Shown here piece after piece: positions 11,441 through 24,702 of a DNA stretch of 64,000 bases. This stretch comes from Scolanthus callimorphus (taxonomy: Eukaryota > Cnidaria > Anthozoa > Actiniaria > Edwardsiidae): NCBI GenBank assembly GCA_033964015.1, contig CM066913.1, positions 10,038,953-10,102,952 of the forward strand. Reading direction: 5' to 3'. Both the position numbers and the translations under genes were made by a program. Numbering within the stretch: the stretch's first letter is position 1; every line of letters begins with the position of its first letter. The notes under the pieces were generated by a model. The model saw nothing but the letters and a program-made list of their open reading frames with translations. It ran no database searches and was not told the DNA's origin.

Positions 11441-13284
11441 GGCAGAGGCACACCTTTCTTGAGTGTCTGTACAATGTTTATGTGGAAAGGCTGATCAGCT
11501 GCAATGTGTATTTCAGGGTTCAAAAATTCGATGTTAAAAGGACAACCTTACGTACATTTGTGTAATATATTGGATAATTATAGGGCTAGAGAAAATTGAA
11601 CATTTTCCTTATATATCTTTGTAAGCATTGCTGCTCCAATTCGCACAGTTGAAAGGTTGATATAGTTTTTGATAACTACTTGATGTGTTATTGAAATCGG
11701 GCAACAAAATAAAGAGATTACGCTGTATCAAAGTGTCCAGTTTTTAATTGTCATCAGTGCTTTAGCAAAACCAGCGCTTCTGAACTTGCGATATCGTACA
11801 TGTCAGACAAACACTTCGTATGTACGACAAATTTGTCCAAAGGAGATAACACAAGCAGTACGTTGTTATGATGAAACGGCACGAAAATAGTGTCCTCAAA
11901 TTTAGCAAAGGACAATGTCATAGCCTTGCTGTGAAAACTGGTCATTTTGTGATAAGATGTATAGAGCAACCACCATTGAAAGCCCCTTTCTGATATTCTG
12001 ATCAAGTGTATATCTTGCACAAACTACGACATCCACGAATAGACCGATATTGGACAAAAATTTTATAAATATTTAAAAGTGTCCATTTTTGGCATAAATT
12101 AAAGAAAGTGCAAAAGTGCAAAAATTGATTTTAGGTTGTTATTGAAACCGAAGTATTTTTGCCAGTCAAAGTAAACATGTTTCGATAAATACCCAGAAGT
12201 CAATAACTTTTACCTAACGTGCAATGTGGTACAAATGTCACCACCGTATATATTATTAGAGGCAAACAACGCATTGACAGGTGTAATGTTTCACAGGAAG
12301 TGCAAATGGACACAATACATTTTTAAATATGAGAAAAGCGAAAACAAATGCGAAGGGTATAAAACTGTCTAGAAAATAACTAAAGAGCTAATCTAGCTCG
12401 ACAGCACATACAAATTGCTTCAGTCAGATAAAGCACAAGTATGGGACGACACAAAGCAAGCCTCTTGGGGAATATCTATTATGCCTTTCGTCGGTCATGC
12501 GACAGGGTTTGACAAAACCTTCAGAAAGGAATGTCGTTATTTGAAGAGTAGGTTTGAATTTTTGGTCGCTAAGCCCTAAATCGAGTCGCCATTTGCGGCC
12601 ATGGTCGTAATGTAGGGACCTACTGTAATATATAGATTTAGGCAATGCCTAAAAGCGGAACTCCAATCATACACAACCCACTTCTTACTGCATCGGTTAT
12701 TCTTATAACAAATGTACCCCTTTTGAGGAGCCAAGCTTGGGATACCGAACCTGGAATTTCAGTGAATTTTGAATTTTGTGAATTTTGATTGAGTTGAAAA
12801 TAAGATTCTCTCTTCCATCGCGGGCTACACCAGCAACAGAGGGTTGGCAAATATTCTCCCATTTCGCTATTAGCTCAGTCCCTTTTGTCTCCTTGCATCA
12901 TCCAGATCAATCTCTGTGATTAATTAGCAATGTGTTTTGGGGGAGTTGGCGTCAAAATGCAGCAAGTCCAATCCGAACGCTGCGGCGCTGTGCTGGATGT
13001 GGAGGACAAAGCGCGCGCGCAGTGATCCAAGACAGACTGTGATTGGCTGTGTACACGGGTCGACACTAACGCAAGTGCGCTTGCGTAAATAAGAGCCAGT
13101 GACGTTTTCGTAAACCGCTGAGCGTTCCGTTTTGGCTTGGATGGGTTGCTTCCTCATGCGACGTTGAATGATAGGTATGGGACTCCACTCCGCGCCTTCG
13201 GTGCGGGGAGTTCCGCTAATATAGGCCAATTCTAATAGAGTGACTACATATACTATATCTACTGTACCATTGCAATCTTCTAAC
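11441..13284. other. no confident gene; one uncertain minus-strand ORF
   Basis: The minus-strand ORF 11754-12020 (88 codons) has ordinary composition (for example FVPFHHNNVLLVLSPLDKF). It has no family match and no neighbouring exons I could join. It may be chance or a remnant. The rest shows no coding signal, and I found no counterpart of gene B's last exon here. Confidence 0.3.
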
Positions 13285-14176
13285 CTTTCTGCTGAGTGTT
13301 TCCAATAGATGTTTCGCTTCTTCCTCTTCTCGCTCGTGACGGACAATCGTGGCCCTTAACATCTCGGTTCAAGTTACAGCCTTGATCTTCAAGGCAACGC
13401 CATCAGGACCTTTAAAAAAGCAATACGTTCATTCTCAAATATCCCAAACAACTGGTCGGCTAAGTAACACCCTTGAACGTTAAAGCAGGTTAAAGCCCCT
13501 ATCAGCCATTCACTGATTGCTCTTACATTGGATATTTCAAGACGAATAACATGTACCAATTTTGAAATAACTTTCTACAAACATAGTTTAGTACTTGATT
13601 TAGCGAAATAAATTTAAAAACGTTTGCACCACCTTCCGATGGAAATTGATGCATTCCCTGGCTCCACACCTTATTACCTGGCGGGGATAAAAATTATTTA
13701 AATAACAGAAAGTATACCAGACTTGGTTTCGTTTTGTTTCGATTTTGCTGGACGAAGGTTTTGTTTAATCAGCCTTCGATCATCATGTGAACCAAACCTA
13801 AAATTGCATTTCGTTTCTCCTGACCTTTTTGCTTTCCTTCCTCCAAAATTGCCTCAGCGAGTTTCACAAGCAAGCTGCGAAATGACATCTCCTGCACTGT
13901 GGTGTACCAACTGTAGAAAAAAGATGATGCAAAAAGAACTGAAACAACACTATAACACTGGCTGAAACCTCGCAGACACAATAGACCCTTTTCCAAAATG
14001 GCCGCCGCAAATTCACAATTCTTAAAATTAAACTGAAAATCAAATACTGGCACTAGATAGAGTATCCTCACATTAGTAATACTTTAAATTTGTGTTTTGT
14101 CGGCCGAGAAAGCAGAGTCTGAAAATTGAAAATTTTACAGAGATTTGTATGACTGGGGGGATGACGCATATCCCCC

Positions 14177-14203
14177 GTAATAATAATAATAATAATAATA
14201 ATC
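14177..14203. repeat. (TAA)n microsatellite
   Basis: A run of about nine AAT/TAA units within an intron of gene A. Confidence 0.85.
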
Positions 14204-15918
14204 TTTAATTAGTCTCGCAAAAAGTACATTGCTGACTTTACAGGGATTTATCTTTGTGCTATGAAACTTACATTCTATTAATCAATCATTACATTATACT
14301 GGAAAAACAAGCGATTAATAAAGCAGTTTTTGAAAGGTTCCGTCCTGACCCTTGGTCTGCTGCTGCTCACTCTTCTCAGATAGATGTTTTAAAAGGAAAT
14401 ATGTAAATAAAATCATTAATATCGAAGAACTTCTGAAACAGGCAGTCATACAAACGTCTGTAAATTTTCACATTTTTAACTTTCGTTCTCTCGGAAGATA
14501 TTGGATATAATGCAGTGAACATTTGTAGTTTTACTAAAGTGATGATGTATGTTCTAGTGCTGGTGTTCATTTTTAACAAAAATCGATTTAAATTTTCGGC
14601 GGCCATTTTGGAAAAGCGTCAATTTGTCCTCTGAGTGACGAGGCGTCAGAAAAAACAAGGAGGTTTAGGAAAACACACTTACAAATCCAACAATTCCTGT
14701 GGAACAAAGCCACTTCCAAACTTAGGAATAAGATTATGTACAAGAAAGTGTATCTCCTTCAAGTGTAACTTGCTCTTCATCGCGGGGCAGTGAAAAACAG
14801 AGGCACATGCCCAGTGGAGACCCTATGAGCGAAGGAAAATACTTTTTAGAATTGATACCTTGACTTACTGTGCATCTACAAACCTCGATAGAAAATATGC
14901 ATCAATGTTCTGTACCAAAATAAGGCCAACACAAAAAACTGCATGCGACACAAAAAAAAAAACGTGCTGCATGGGAGACTACAAAGTGAGTTGTTTGAGT
15001 GCGTTGTGAATTTTCTATTGCTTTCTCAATACCTGTTCACAACGATTAGCTCCGTAGTTCAGCAACGCATAAAGGCAACAATAAGCCCCCTCCGCATTTT
15101 AGGGCCAAAGCTTGCTAGATGCTTGCCTTGCCCTGTATGGTGATTCACGTCTCTATTAAAACAGGGAGCTCGAGTGAACGCGAGGAACCATGCTGAGTTC
15201 TTACCTTTTTGGCGAAGGTTTCCAGACACTTTACAATGATTGAGCTAGAAAGAAGTTCCCCGCGTGGAAGGCATGGTACGAGGGCGATCAGCAGCTCCAC
15301 AAGGAAAGCCTGAAAATGTGCGGATTTTACTTGTCACGATGTGTCTGTGAGGAAATGTTTCTGATTGGCCGAATTTTTCCCGCCAAGTTTGGCGCGCGCT
15401 TGCGACATTTGAAGATATCACATTATTGTATAAACACCAATGAAATACCGGGTGATCTGCCTTTGCTCAATATCCTCTATGTCTTAGATATTTATTTATT
15501 TCAAACCGATGTAGATGGTGATGCAAAGGGTGACAAACCTTGAATAGAATTGGTCCCCGGATAACCTCTCCCACCTTCAACAGCCTCGTCTTAGCCTCAG
15601 TCACTACACTGGCTGCCAAGCCTTGCACTTCCTTCAAATAGGTAGAATAACATGTGCAATAATCAGAACCCAACATTTACTTTTTCTAAGGAGCCATCGG
15701 CGACTAAATCTACACTTTATAATGAAGCGTCGACAAATTGTTTGGTTTTTCGTTAATTCATTGTATTTTTTTCGGCAAAGTATTTGCAAATTCTGAAGAT
15801 TATTTATAATTTTGATTCCGCCAGGGGCCCGATGACTATCATGAGGTTACCGAGAGCTTTGAGAAACGCTCTCTCCATCCCGGTAAAGTTTCCCTATAAG
15901 CTAGGTCCGTGGCATACC

Positions 15919-16058
15919 TAGAGCAGATTTCGTGAAAAGTGCCGCGACACAGCGCGGTACGGTCGCGGCACGGAACTTGGCCTGGTGTATGAAATCGCGT
16001 AGTCGCGGCGCGGCACAACTTTGGCGCGGCACTTTTCACAGTCACGAAATCTGCTCTA
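15919..16058. mobile_element. palindromic MITE (about 140 bp) in gene A intron
   Basis: Ends are TAGAGCAGATTTCGTGAAAA at 15919 and its complement ending at 16058 (small indel in one arm). The interior is GC-rich and repeats GCGCGGCAC motifs. It lies about 14 bp from the splice donor of the exon 16149-16072. Confidence 0.7.
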
Positions 16059-16853
16059 GTATATATATTACCTCTCTCTTCACATGTTCTGAATATGGGT
16101 CCTTGAGGTTCTTGTCGCATAACAAATGAATGTACCATATGATGCTACCCTGTTTGATAGATGAGTGTAGAAAACATCATATGAAGGTTGCCGGCATGAA
16201 AATGTGACATTTGAAGCATATGCGACGCATAGGCGTAAAAATCACTAGCTGTTAACCTTCCAAATCACCCTCAAATTCGGCAATTACAACATTTTTCAAG
16301 GCGGCGCTCTTAATTTCATTAAGAGCGCCGTCAACTCCGTGACGTTATTACTTATGTGTGAGATTTTACCTTCGCTTTTTCATTTTTTTTCTACTCGCAC
16401 TTTTCTGACTTCAGAGAGCTCTTTATAACAGTGATAGTGACATCACAATCGTGCCGCCATATGTGTGATGCGGCTCATTTTGCAGCGCAAATAAAACTAA
16501 TAGAGCTCTAAAACTGATCATCAGAGGGAACTCACTCTTGCATGTTTTACCTCGGTTCTCAAGTCACTGTTAGCTTGAGCTCCTGATAAAATGAAGCTGA
16601 TTGTCTTGGCAAGTTTCTCCATCCAGTTCATTGGGACAAAGTTAGCTGGTGGTTTGGCTTTCTTGTTGGGTGGGTATGACGTGGTACTGGGAACTTGATC
16701 TAACATGATCCCAGTCAACATCTTACGGAATGCATTGAAGGTGATCTTGACAAGGGGCTCCCAGCTACTTCCCATTTCAACTCTAGTGATTGAAAAAAGA
16801 AACAGGAACAGACATTGATGTTAGAAGGGAATGGAATGAAAAGAACAATACAT

Positions 16854-17013
16854 TTAGCCTGCCAGCCGACTCTCCAGTGGTTTTTTCGGATATTTCATTT
16901 TTTTTGGCACGTGGGATTCCTCTGTCATGGGGGATTCCTCTGTCATGGGGGATTCCCGCGCGCCAAAAAATCAAATATCCGAAAAAATCACTGGAGAGCC
17001 GGCTAGCAGGCTA
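16854..17013. mobile_element. hAT-type MITE (160 bp) with 8-bp target duplication
   Basis: Terminal inverted repeats start TTAGCCTGCCAGCCGACTCT and end with the near complement at 17013. The target duplication CAATACAT is exact at 16846-16853 and 17014-17021, and an 8-bp duplication is typical of hAT. The interior holds a directly repeated GGGATTCCTCTGTCATG motif. It sits at the end of a gene A exon. Read on the minus strand, the duplicated ATGTATTG contains the exon's candidate GT donor. Confidence 0.85.
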
Positions 17014-18759
17014 CAATACATTCCTAAAAGATAGTTGCAAGCTTCTTTATACCTATAATCACAAAACAAGAATAACATCTGTAAAACAGTTGATATGGCA
17101 TTTGGCAACCCAAGACTTGGTACATGTATCTCTGCCCTGTGTATCTTTTTCCCCCTGAGAAAAAACAACCAGGGAACTGAAAAGTGCAATAGCTCAGATT
17201 TCAAGTTGATATTTTCAAACCCTTTATAGGTTTATGTGATTTTTTCTACATATTAAAAAATCTGTGTTCACATGGACCGTATCTAAATCGTATTTGCCTG
17301 TCCACATGTGAAACGATTTGAATATGCAAGACTTCATCTATCAGGCATGCATGGGATGCAAGCGCATGCACCCTTCAAAAAGCAAGTGCAATGGACCCTA
17401 ACATTGACATTTTTGACTGTCTACACAAATTCCTTCACTTTTAAAAATATTTTAAAAATGCAGCATAGGTATGTGTGGACAGGAGGAACAAGGCAAAATG
17501 ATGACATTGAGATCATGTACCTTCTCTCTTCAATGAGATATTGAAGCCTCTTCTTGATCATTTTACTGCTCTCTATAAGCCGGTCTGCAGCAGTACACTT
17601 CCCTTCAAGGCACCTTGCAATTTCTGGATCATCAAAACGCCTTATATCTTTTACAGCACTGGGAAAGAAGACAAAACATGAAAACCACAATAAACACTTA
17701 ACAAGGGTAATCTGAGTGCATCAATGCACATGTGGCTTTTCATTCTTTGGTTACTCAAAGTGACTATCAAGATACATTACTGCCATTTGGTACTACAAAT
17801 GCACCTCATATTATTCATAAACTGGATTTTAACTGGAAGCTTTCTTGTGAACATATTTTTGTTTTTTCCCCAATATTATTGGACAATGAACAACAGATTC
17901 ACAAGTACAGACAGAAACTTGGTAAAGAATAGAGAACATACTCTAAAATGCCTTTGCCCTCAGCTGGAAACAGTCTGCTTGTAGATTTGGAGAGGCGATG
18001 TTTTGCTTTGCTCATCAATGACACTGGAAGATCACCTCTCCATGCCAACTTGACCCACATTTTCTTTAACCTAGATGTAATGCAATTGTTAGAGGGAAGA
18101 ACAGAAAAGCCAAGAGGTTTATTCATACATGTAGCATAAGGGGTTTTTGGAGCAGGCTCGTATAAGAAACCTTTTGCACCATGTCAAAAGATTGGTTGGT
18201 TAATTTAGTTGTTTGAGCAGTGAGTTCTTTTTGAGGTTGAAGTCTTGAGATGTTTTCAAGCTGTCCCGACAATACGTTCCTTGCTCCCAATATGTTTTCA
18301 AAGACAACTTTAAAAAGTTGTCATAGAATGTAATATACAGTACTTAGCAGCAGACTTAGATTGCAGGATTGTCTTTGGCATTGTTTCTCCATTCATAAAG
18401 TAACTTTTAGTTACTTTTATCAAAACTCCAGAACATACTACTTATCAGGCTTGTCTTTCCTTTTCCTAGAAAACATGATTTAACTTGCGATTCCTGACAA
18501 TTCTCTAAAATTCCCGACATTGTTTATGAAGACTCCTAGAACAGCTGTCTCAATCTGGTGGATAGTTAGCAAAGACTGTTCTACAACCAGATAGAAGTAG
18601 TAGTAGCTAGGGAAACTCATTGTTTTCATTGATTATTGCAGTTATTACTGTTGAACTTACCTTCCAAATATTGAGTCATTTCGCCAAGGTTTTGTTTTCC
18701 TGAGAAATAAAGTAAAACAAGAAAAAATACATTTCATAAAAAATTTCAATATTATGTCT

Positions 18760-18979
18760 CAGGGCTGCAAATTGCACCCGTGGGGGTCGCTTTTGCGACT
18801 AAGTTTTTCTCTTTTGTGACTAGACTTTTTTCAGTCAGTCAAAGTTTTGCGACTCACTTCTTGTCTAACTTGCTGGCGCAAGTTCAATTTTTGCGACTAA
18901 CATTTTAGAAAATGCAACTAGAATTTTGAAACTTGTCAAAAAATTTCGACTGGACTTTTTTTTTTAATTTGCAGTCCTG
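18760..18979. mobile_element. hAT-like MITE in gene A intron
   Basis: Starts CAGGGCTGCAAATTGCACCC and ends AATTTGCAGTCCTG. CAGGG-type ends are common in hAT elements. The interior repeats TTTTGCGACT motifs. I could not confirm an 8-bp target duplication. Confidence 0.5.
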
Positions 18980-19342
18980 TGTCTACGTAAACCAAGTGTG
19001 GTCAAGAACACATCTATCATGTAGTTTGATAAACTTCTGAAGTCTCAGAAAATTTGAGAGATAATTATTGCACTCAAAATATGTCACACCTATCAGAAAT
19101 GCCATTCCCAAGAATAGATGTTGTGATGCTGTCAATCACAACTAAAGCCATGCTGGGTTTATCTTTATCCAAGTAGGACTGTGCCCTTGATACTGCTTGA
19201 GATGATACTTCCTTGAGAATGTCATACACCCTAAAAAAGCACAGGAATATTACTGGTAGATCAGGAATAAGAGATAAGTACCAAAAAATTTTATTCCATT
19301 GATAAAAAATATAATTAAATTTTGGGAAGACCATAAAGAAGA

Positions 19343-20136
19343 GGTAAAACCCGGAACACCGAAACGAAACCACCCGAACGAAACCACCGGAACGAAACCA
19401 CCGGAACCACCGAAACGGCCGGAAGACACCAACGAAACGACCGGAACGTGAATGAGATGTTTTTTTTAAACCGTACATCTTCAAAGCCCCTCAAAGTTAA
19501 TATGGTCCACCCATAAAATCTCCAACAAACCTGTTATGTGAACACCTACTTGTTTTTGTCCGCTCAGTGTCGGTTAATGGGGGTCCACTGTTTTTGATTG
19601 AACACACCAGCCAATATGTTTAGATTGAATTAAATGTTGGTTTTACATGCACTATGCATGGGATTATTTTCTTGAATCGACAAAGCGGCACTACACTCAG
19701 GAACGTTAGGCCTAGTACATACACCACTCTTATCATGAGCCGATCCAACCTGTTGCTGTGAAAATACGTGAAAATCGGGGCATTTAAATGGATTCAACAT
19801 TACCAGTATGATTTAGAATAGTCTTAGGTGACAGGCAGACCAGACTGGATGAACAATATTGTTTTATCAAGATTTTGCAATTGGATCGGCTCATGATAAG
19901 CGTATGTACTAGGCCCTACAGAACTACGCATACAATAGCACCTATACTCTAGTAACTACAAAGTTTTGTTGACATTGTGTCAGGTGCTGGTATTTCAAAT
20001 TTTAAAGCACATTAGCTCTAACTCCCCAAAGTAGCTCAAATTTCAGTTTCGGTGGTTTCGTTTCAGTGGTTCCGGTTGTTTCAGTGGTTCCGGGGTTTCG
20101 TTGCGGTGGTTTCGTTTCAGCATTCCGGGTTTTACC
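19343..20136. mobile_element. composite TIR element (about 0.8 kb)
   Basis: Left arm starts GTAAAACCCGGAACACCGAA and is rich in CGAAACCACCGG repeats. The right arm is its complement, ending GGGTTTTAC at 20136. A second inverted pair (about 19708-19748 and 19873-19915, containing GAGCCGATCCAA) is nested inside. No protein is encoded. Confidence 0.6.
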
Positions 20137-20236
20137 ACATGCCTAAAGAAGAACAGTACAATAATCTAGTTTTGATGAAATACATGCATACTGTAATTTA
20201 CCATGGAAATCAAGTTAATTTACATGGTATACTTAA

Positions 20237-20626
20237 GGCCATGTTACATGAAGCAGATTTCCTTGCAACTCACAACGCAACGTTGACGAATTAAAAATCA
20301 TTGCGAGTTGCCGTGGGATGTTACACGCTCGCAATATTTTTTAATTTGCATGGAAAATTATACATTACAGCGGCACTAGTCAAAATAAGATGCGAGAATT
20401 GGCTCATTCAGGGAACCATTGCGTGATAAATTGCCAAGACATGTTACACGTAGCAACTTGTCTAGCAACGTTGAGAAAAGTAGAGCTCGGTTCTACATTT
20501 TCTGCAACTCAACACAATATTGCATTGCAGGGGGATGTTACACATGCGCTTTTCACTGCAACTTGCAACGCAAGTTGCAATATTGCGTTGCGAGTTGCAA
20601 GAAAAATTGCCCAGTGTAACATGGCC
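20237..20626. mobile_element. TIR element (about 390 bp), GGCCATGTTACA ends
   Basis: Begins GGCCATGTTACATGAAGCAG and ends with a near complement TGTAACATGGCC at 20626. The arms contain TTGCAACTCGCAACGCAA-like sequence. TTA/TAA bases flank it, suggesting a PIF/Harbinger-type insertion. Confidence 0.6.
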
Positions 20627-23100
20627 TTTAGATCCAGTAAAACTTATCAATCAAAGCAAGCCATTGGCAAACACATGAATGTATGATGTATCTGACAAAA
20701 TAGAGCCCTGATATTACAGCAGCACCAACAAATCTGCACCCATCCTGGAAATTGTTTGCTTGAACCACCCACCCTGGAATGCTAGTGAATTTTTTCATGA
20801 CGATGCTGAAATTTGTGCTTACCAGCCCAGAATTTTGTATTTAAAGGGTGCCCACCCTGGAATTCCAAGCTCAATTTTAAGCACCCACCCTCTAACTCTG
20901 AGCATGAATGTCATCAGCAGGGGAAGATTGGATTTTTTGCCCAATTGCCCAATTCTCAGCATACCTTGCCGTGCTTGATTTGCACTCATCATAATGATTA
21001 TCTTCACAATCTTCACAATCATACTCCCCGTCATCATGACAGTTGCAACTACAGCGAAATCCATGCCATCCTGTGTGGGACAGCTCTTTGGCATCTTGAA
21101 CAAGCCTCAGAAATGCCATAGACTCTGACACTACAAGAAAATCAAATCAATGCACTTGGCTAACTTGCAAAGCACTACAGGCAACAGTCCATTGTTGCAA
21201 CATAGAATTATAACATCCAATTGGCCTACCAATCTTAGTGGTAGCGAATGGTCCCTAAAAATATCAAGAGTCTCACCAAATTTTAGCAGAGTCTCAGAAT
21301 TTTTAACACGTCTCTGAACCTCAGATATTTTCCCTCAAACTTCTAAATACAATAAATGTATGACCTGATATTTTCTTCAGTCTCTGACTCAGATTTTAAA
21401 CTGCCAGTCTCAGCGTCTTGGCAAGTCTCAGATTTACCATCTGCTACCCCTCAATCTTGTCCCCAAAGCCTTAGGTCATCTAGCCAGGGTATGGCAATGA
21501 ACCAATGGAGGAATCCAATGTTCTCAAACCATGATTCTAGGTCTTCATCCGAATTTTGACAAAAACAACAGCAAACACTTCTTGATTTTTATGTTATTTT
21601 TACTTTTGTACTTCTTATTTACTATGCATGTTCAGGAATTTGGAATACCTCAGAGTCTTTGGTTCATTTTGCTTCTGCTGGCCAAATTCTGCGCTTGAGA
21701 TCCCGAACGTGCAAAACAAACAACACCACCACACTTCATTCTTTGGGAAAGGAAGTTTATTTCCAGCAGAAAACAGACCGAACATACATGCAAGCTACCG
21801 GAAAATAAACTTCATCCCACCAACGAATGCCCCAAACGACAGGAACAAGACAGTTCACATACCTGCTTTGTGTATGTCATCAGTTTTCTCATCCTCTGTC
21901 AAACGTTCTAAGATGGACTCCTTCATTATTGCGGCCTAAAGAGAAGTTACAGTTAAGTGAAAATTTAACAAAATGTCTGAGAAATTTTAGTTGCTATCCT
22001 TTTGGTCCCCTGTCAAAATTCCACTGCAGTATAAAGATAATTAAAGAGTCTTACTGACCTCCAGTTTAACTTGCTTTCTCTTTCTTTCCCAGAGAGCATT
22101 CTTTGAGTATGCATTACAGTGAGGGTGTCTCCCAGTTCTCCACTTTTCACACTATAGAGATTGAAATCATATAAATAATATATTAATATATTAAATTTGC
22201 ATATGTCATTGATTGACAGGGCTCAAATGATAACCCATTACTTGCACTTACCAGGTAGCAATAATAACTCAACTGTAGCAGCCAAAGAGCAGAAATAGAA
22301 AACCAAAGTGACCTGATGCTACAGCTGCCATTATTACTATGAATACCTGTGTAATATGTACCTATTTGGGAACTACAGGTATTGCAGGCCTGAAGGCCAT
22401 GGCCAATAAACCCTCAATAGAGGAACAAAATTACCTTTTGTGCAAGATCATCACAAACAAAGCAATAGCACTTCTCACAGATCTTTTCATTGCCAGACAC
22501 TACAGTATTTGTGGCATGCAGCATCTTGAACTTGTGTGTTGTACAATGTTCTCTAGCATGAGGCAGATTATCAGCAGGTCGGCAATATGTTACTGCAATG
22601 TCACCAACTTTGCTTTTAGTTTTATAGAGCATGTCTCTTCCAGTTTCCTCCTTTTCTTTTTAGGACTGTAGTCCTCGGGTGAAACAAAGATTACATCTTC
22701 AGAATTTCTGACAGAGTTTGATGAGTTGTTATGGATATCATTTTGAAACAACTGAGTATCCTGTTCATCATTCAATGAACCTTCAAGTTCCTGAAGTTCT
22801 TTTTCTATTCTATTCTTCTCTTCTATACTGAATCTCAGCTGAAATAAAAAGCAACAGATTATTTATTATTTTTAGGTATAAAGTATCATGAAATTTCAAT
22901 TATTCAACTCAATTCCCAATCTGACTAAAGGCTGGTTTTCCATAAGATCACAACAAATCCCTGATCACTGATTGCAAATATTTTGCAACCCATGGGTTTC
23001 CATCACAACCCATAGCAGAACTGGTGATGCTAAATTTGAATAAGAAAATAACTATTTTATTCACAAACTACTGTATGCACAATAGCAGAAGATCCCAATG

Positions 23101-23304
23101 TGTGGTTCCAGAAATTATCCATACCCCCCCCCCCCCCACAGAAGGGCATTGGAAATTCCAGAGGGGTGGGGTGGGGGGGGGGGGGCAATTTACTTGATCA
23201 TTTCCATAGAAATACTGTATTTTTCCTTGGAAATTCCAGAGGGGTGGGGGGTCACTTTCTAACACCCTTCCGTGGAGGGGGTATGGATATTTTCTGGAAC
23301 CACA
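23101..23304. mobile_element. palindromic MITE (204 bp) with CAATG target duplication
   Basis: Starts TGTGGTTCCAGAAATTATCC and ends with the complement at 23304. The exact 5-bp direct repeat CAATG flanks it (23096-23100, 23305-23309). The interior has long C and G runs. It lies in a gene A intron. Confidence 0.75.
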
Positions 23305-24470
23305 CAATGGAACTCAATCGATCACAGTGTTGTGTTGAAATTGTCTGCTTTCTCAGGATCGCAGATGCAAGTTTCCATATGATTGTGGAACCATTTGTGA
23401 TCCACAATTGCCTGGGACCTTATGGAAACCAGTCTTGATGCTTTCAAATTTGGGCATGACATGACTGGCAATGATACACTACTACATATGAAGACCTTTA
23501 TTAAAACACACATGTACCTTAAGGGCAGCACATGCTGGTACCGGTACACTCCCTATTGATCCCTATTAAACCTCTTACAACAGAGTACCCCTACCTGAGG
23601 GACACCATAGCACTTACCCGTTTTCTCAGCTGTGTGACTTTCTCTAAGTTCGCATTTCCTTTGGGAGTTTTATTAGAAGCCTTGCTTGATTTCTGTGATA
23701 ACAGTTTTGATCTTGGGAATATGCTTTTCCTACTCTGGTTCTTGGCTTTCTTGTCAGAACTTCTGCCCTCCGGACCCAACCTAATTGGCTACAAATATCC
23801 AAGGATGACATAACGCAAAGACGTTAGCTGCTGCTATATTGCAAGTGTATTATTAGCTTAGATTTTTAGTAGTCTTATCTAACTGGAATTAAAACAAGGA
23901 TCTCCCAAATCATAGACTGTTAAACTAAGTTGGGAATCCCAACACCATTAGAAATAATCTGCGCAATCACTCGTGAATACTTTCACTAATTCTCTACTCG
24001 TAAACCGCAGCCATCCATGGATATGGTTCATCAATTCAAAGTCGTCGAAGAGAAGCGCTGAGGGCTCGACTTTCTCACCTCGATTTTCTCACTTCTACTG
24101 AGTCGAAACGACAACAACAAAGGAACTCATAAACTACTGAATACGGTTATTGAGAGTCTGATTTCACAGATATTTCCTTGGTGTTTTCGTTCATAACTTA
24201 GGTAGTAAATAAGGGATAATCACGGCTGTTTCATTGGCATTCTATTGTGTTCCGCTCTTGCGCTCTACGACATCATCTCGCGTTCGTCCGTGAAACATTT
24301 CAACGCCAACTACTTTGAAACGATATAACAGCATAGTGAGAAATCTCAATAAACGAAAAGAGAAATCATCAGGCTATAAAATAACGTCTGTTCTATGTGA
24401 CAGGCATCTAAAAAGTGCAGTATTCCAACGTCCTACTTACCGATATGACTTGGACCTCCAAGTCCGCCAT

Positions 24471-24550
24471 GTTGTTCCACGTCTTTCCCGCCAAAGGCAA
24501 CCCACGTATCCCACAATTCTATGCGCGCGATAAATAAACACGGGCAACAG
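24471..24550 (-). promoter_or_regulatory. gene A promoter region with motif shared with gene B
   Basis: Just upstream of the gene A start codon the plus strand reads CCCACAATTCTATGCG followed by ATAAAT. Gene B has CCCACAATCCTCTGCGATAA at the equivalent place. This is non-coding similarity between paralog promoters, either a retained regulatory site or simply duplicated 5' flank. Confidence 0.45.
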
Positions 24551-24590
24551 GACAAGTTCGTCCAAAACCATTTCAGCAGATTTCAGCACA

Positions 24591-24702
24591 TAGAGCGGTT
24601 TTCATATGACCAATCGCAAAGTAATTACACCAATTCTGAATAAAACGTATAGAAGTAATTACAAAGCGAATTACGCACGACAGTCATGTGAAAACGGCTC
24701 TA
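24591..24702. mobile_element. small palindromic MITE
   Basis: Arms are TAGAGCGGTTTTCATATGAC at 24591 and its near complement ending at 24702. Inner GTAATTAC motifs are also inverted. Confidence 0.6.

Larger units (their letters stand above)
13285..24470 (-). pseudogene. gene A: degenerating tandem paralog of gene B
   Basis: Eighteen exons align in order with gene B. Minus-strand positions are 24470-24441, 23788-23618, 22838-22435, 22151-22059, 21935-21863, 21130-20965, 19230-19090, 18699-18661, 18070-17942, 17658-17521, 17052-17020, 16782-16551, 16149-16072, 15631-15539, 15309-15205, 14822-14683, 13910-13825 and 13409-13285. The start is MADLEVQVIS then GTAAGT. Shared signatures are SPKKKRRK, ADNLPHAR, CEKCYCFVCD, and HCNAY after a CEKW. 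Lesions: exon 3 is 404 nt, not a multiple of 3, with the frame shift just after KKKRRKLEE. The exon matching B's 251-nt exon is cut to about 33 nt beside a MITE. An in-frame TGA at 13371-13369 ends the frame where B continues. No match to B's last exon was found. If exon 3 were a sequencing error, a product of about 730 aa would be possible, so pseudogene is likely but not certain. Confidence 0.65.

Noticed and set aside
10804..11565. Long ORFs on both strands rich in HKFVR/NLCE-type repeats
   Set aside because: They are produced by the stop-free satellite unit and appear in several frames and both strands.
12924..13346. 140-codon minus-strand ORF
   Set aside because: It overlaps gene A's last recognisable exon in a different frame and runs into intron. 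Composition looks random.
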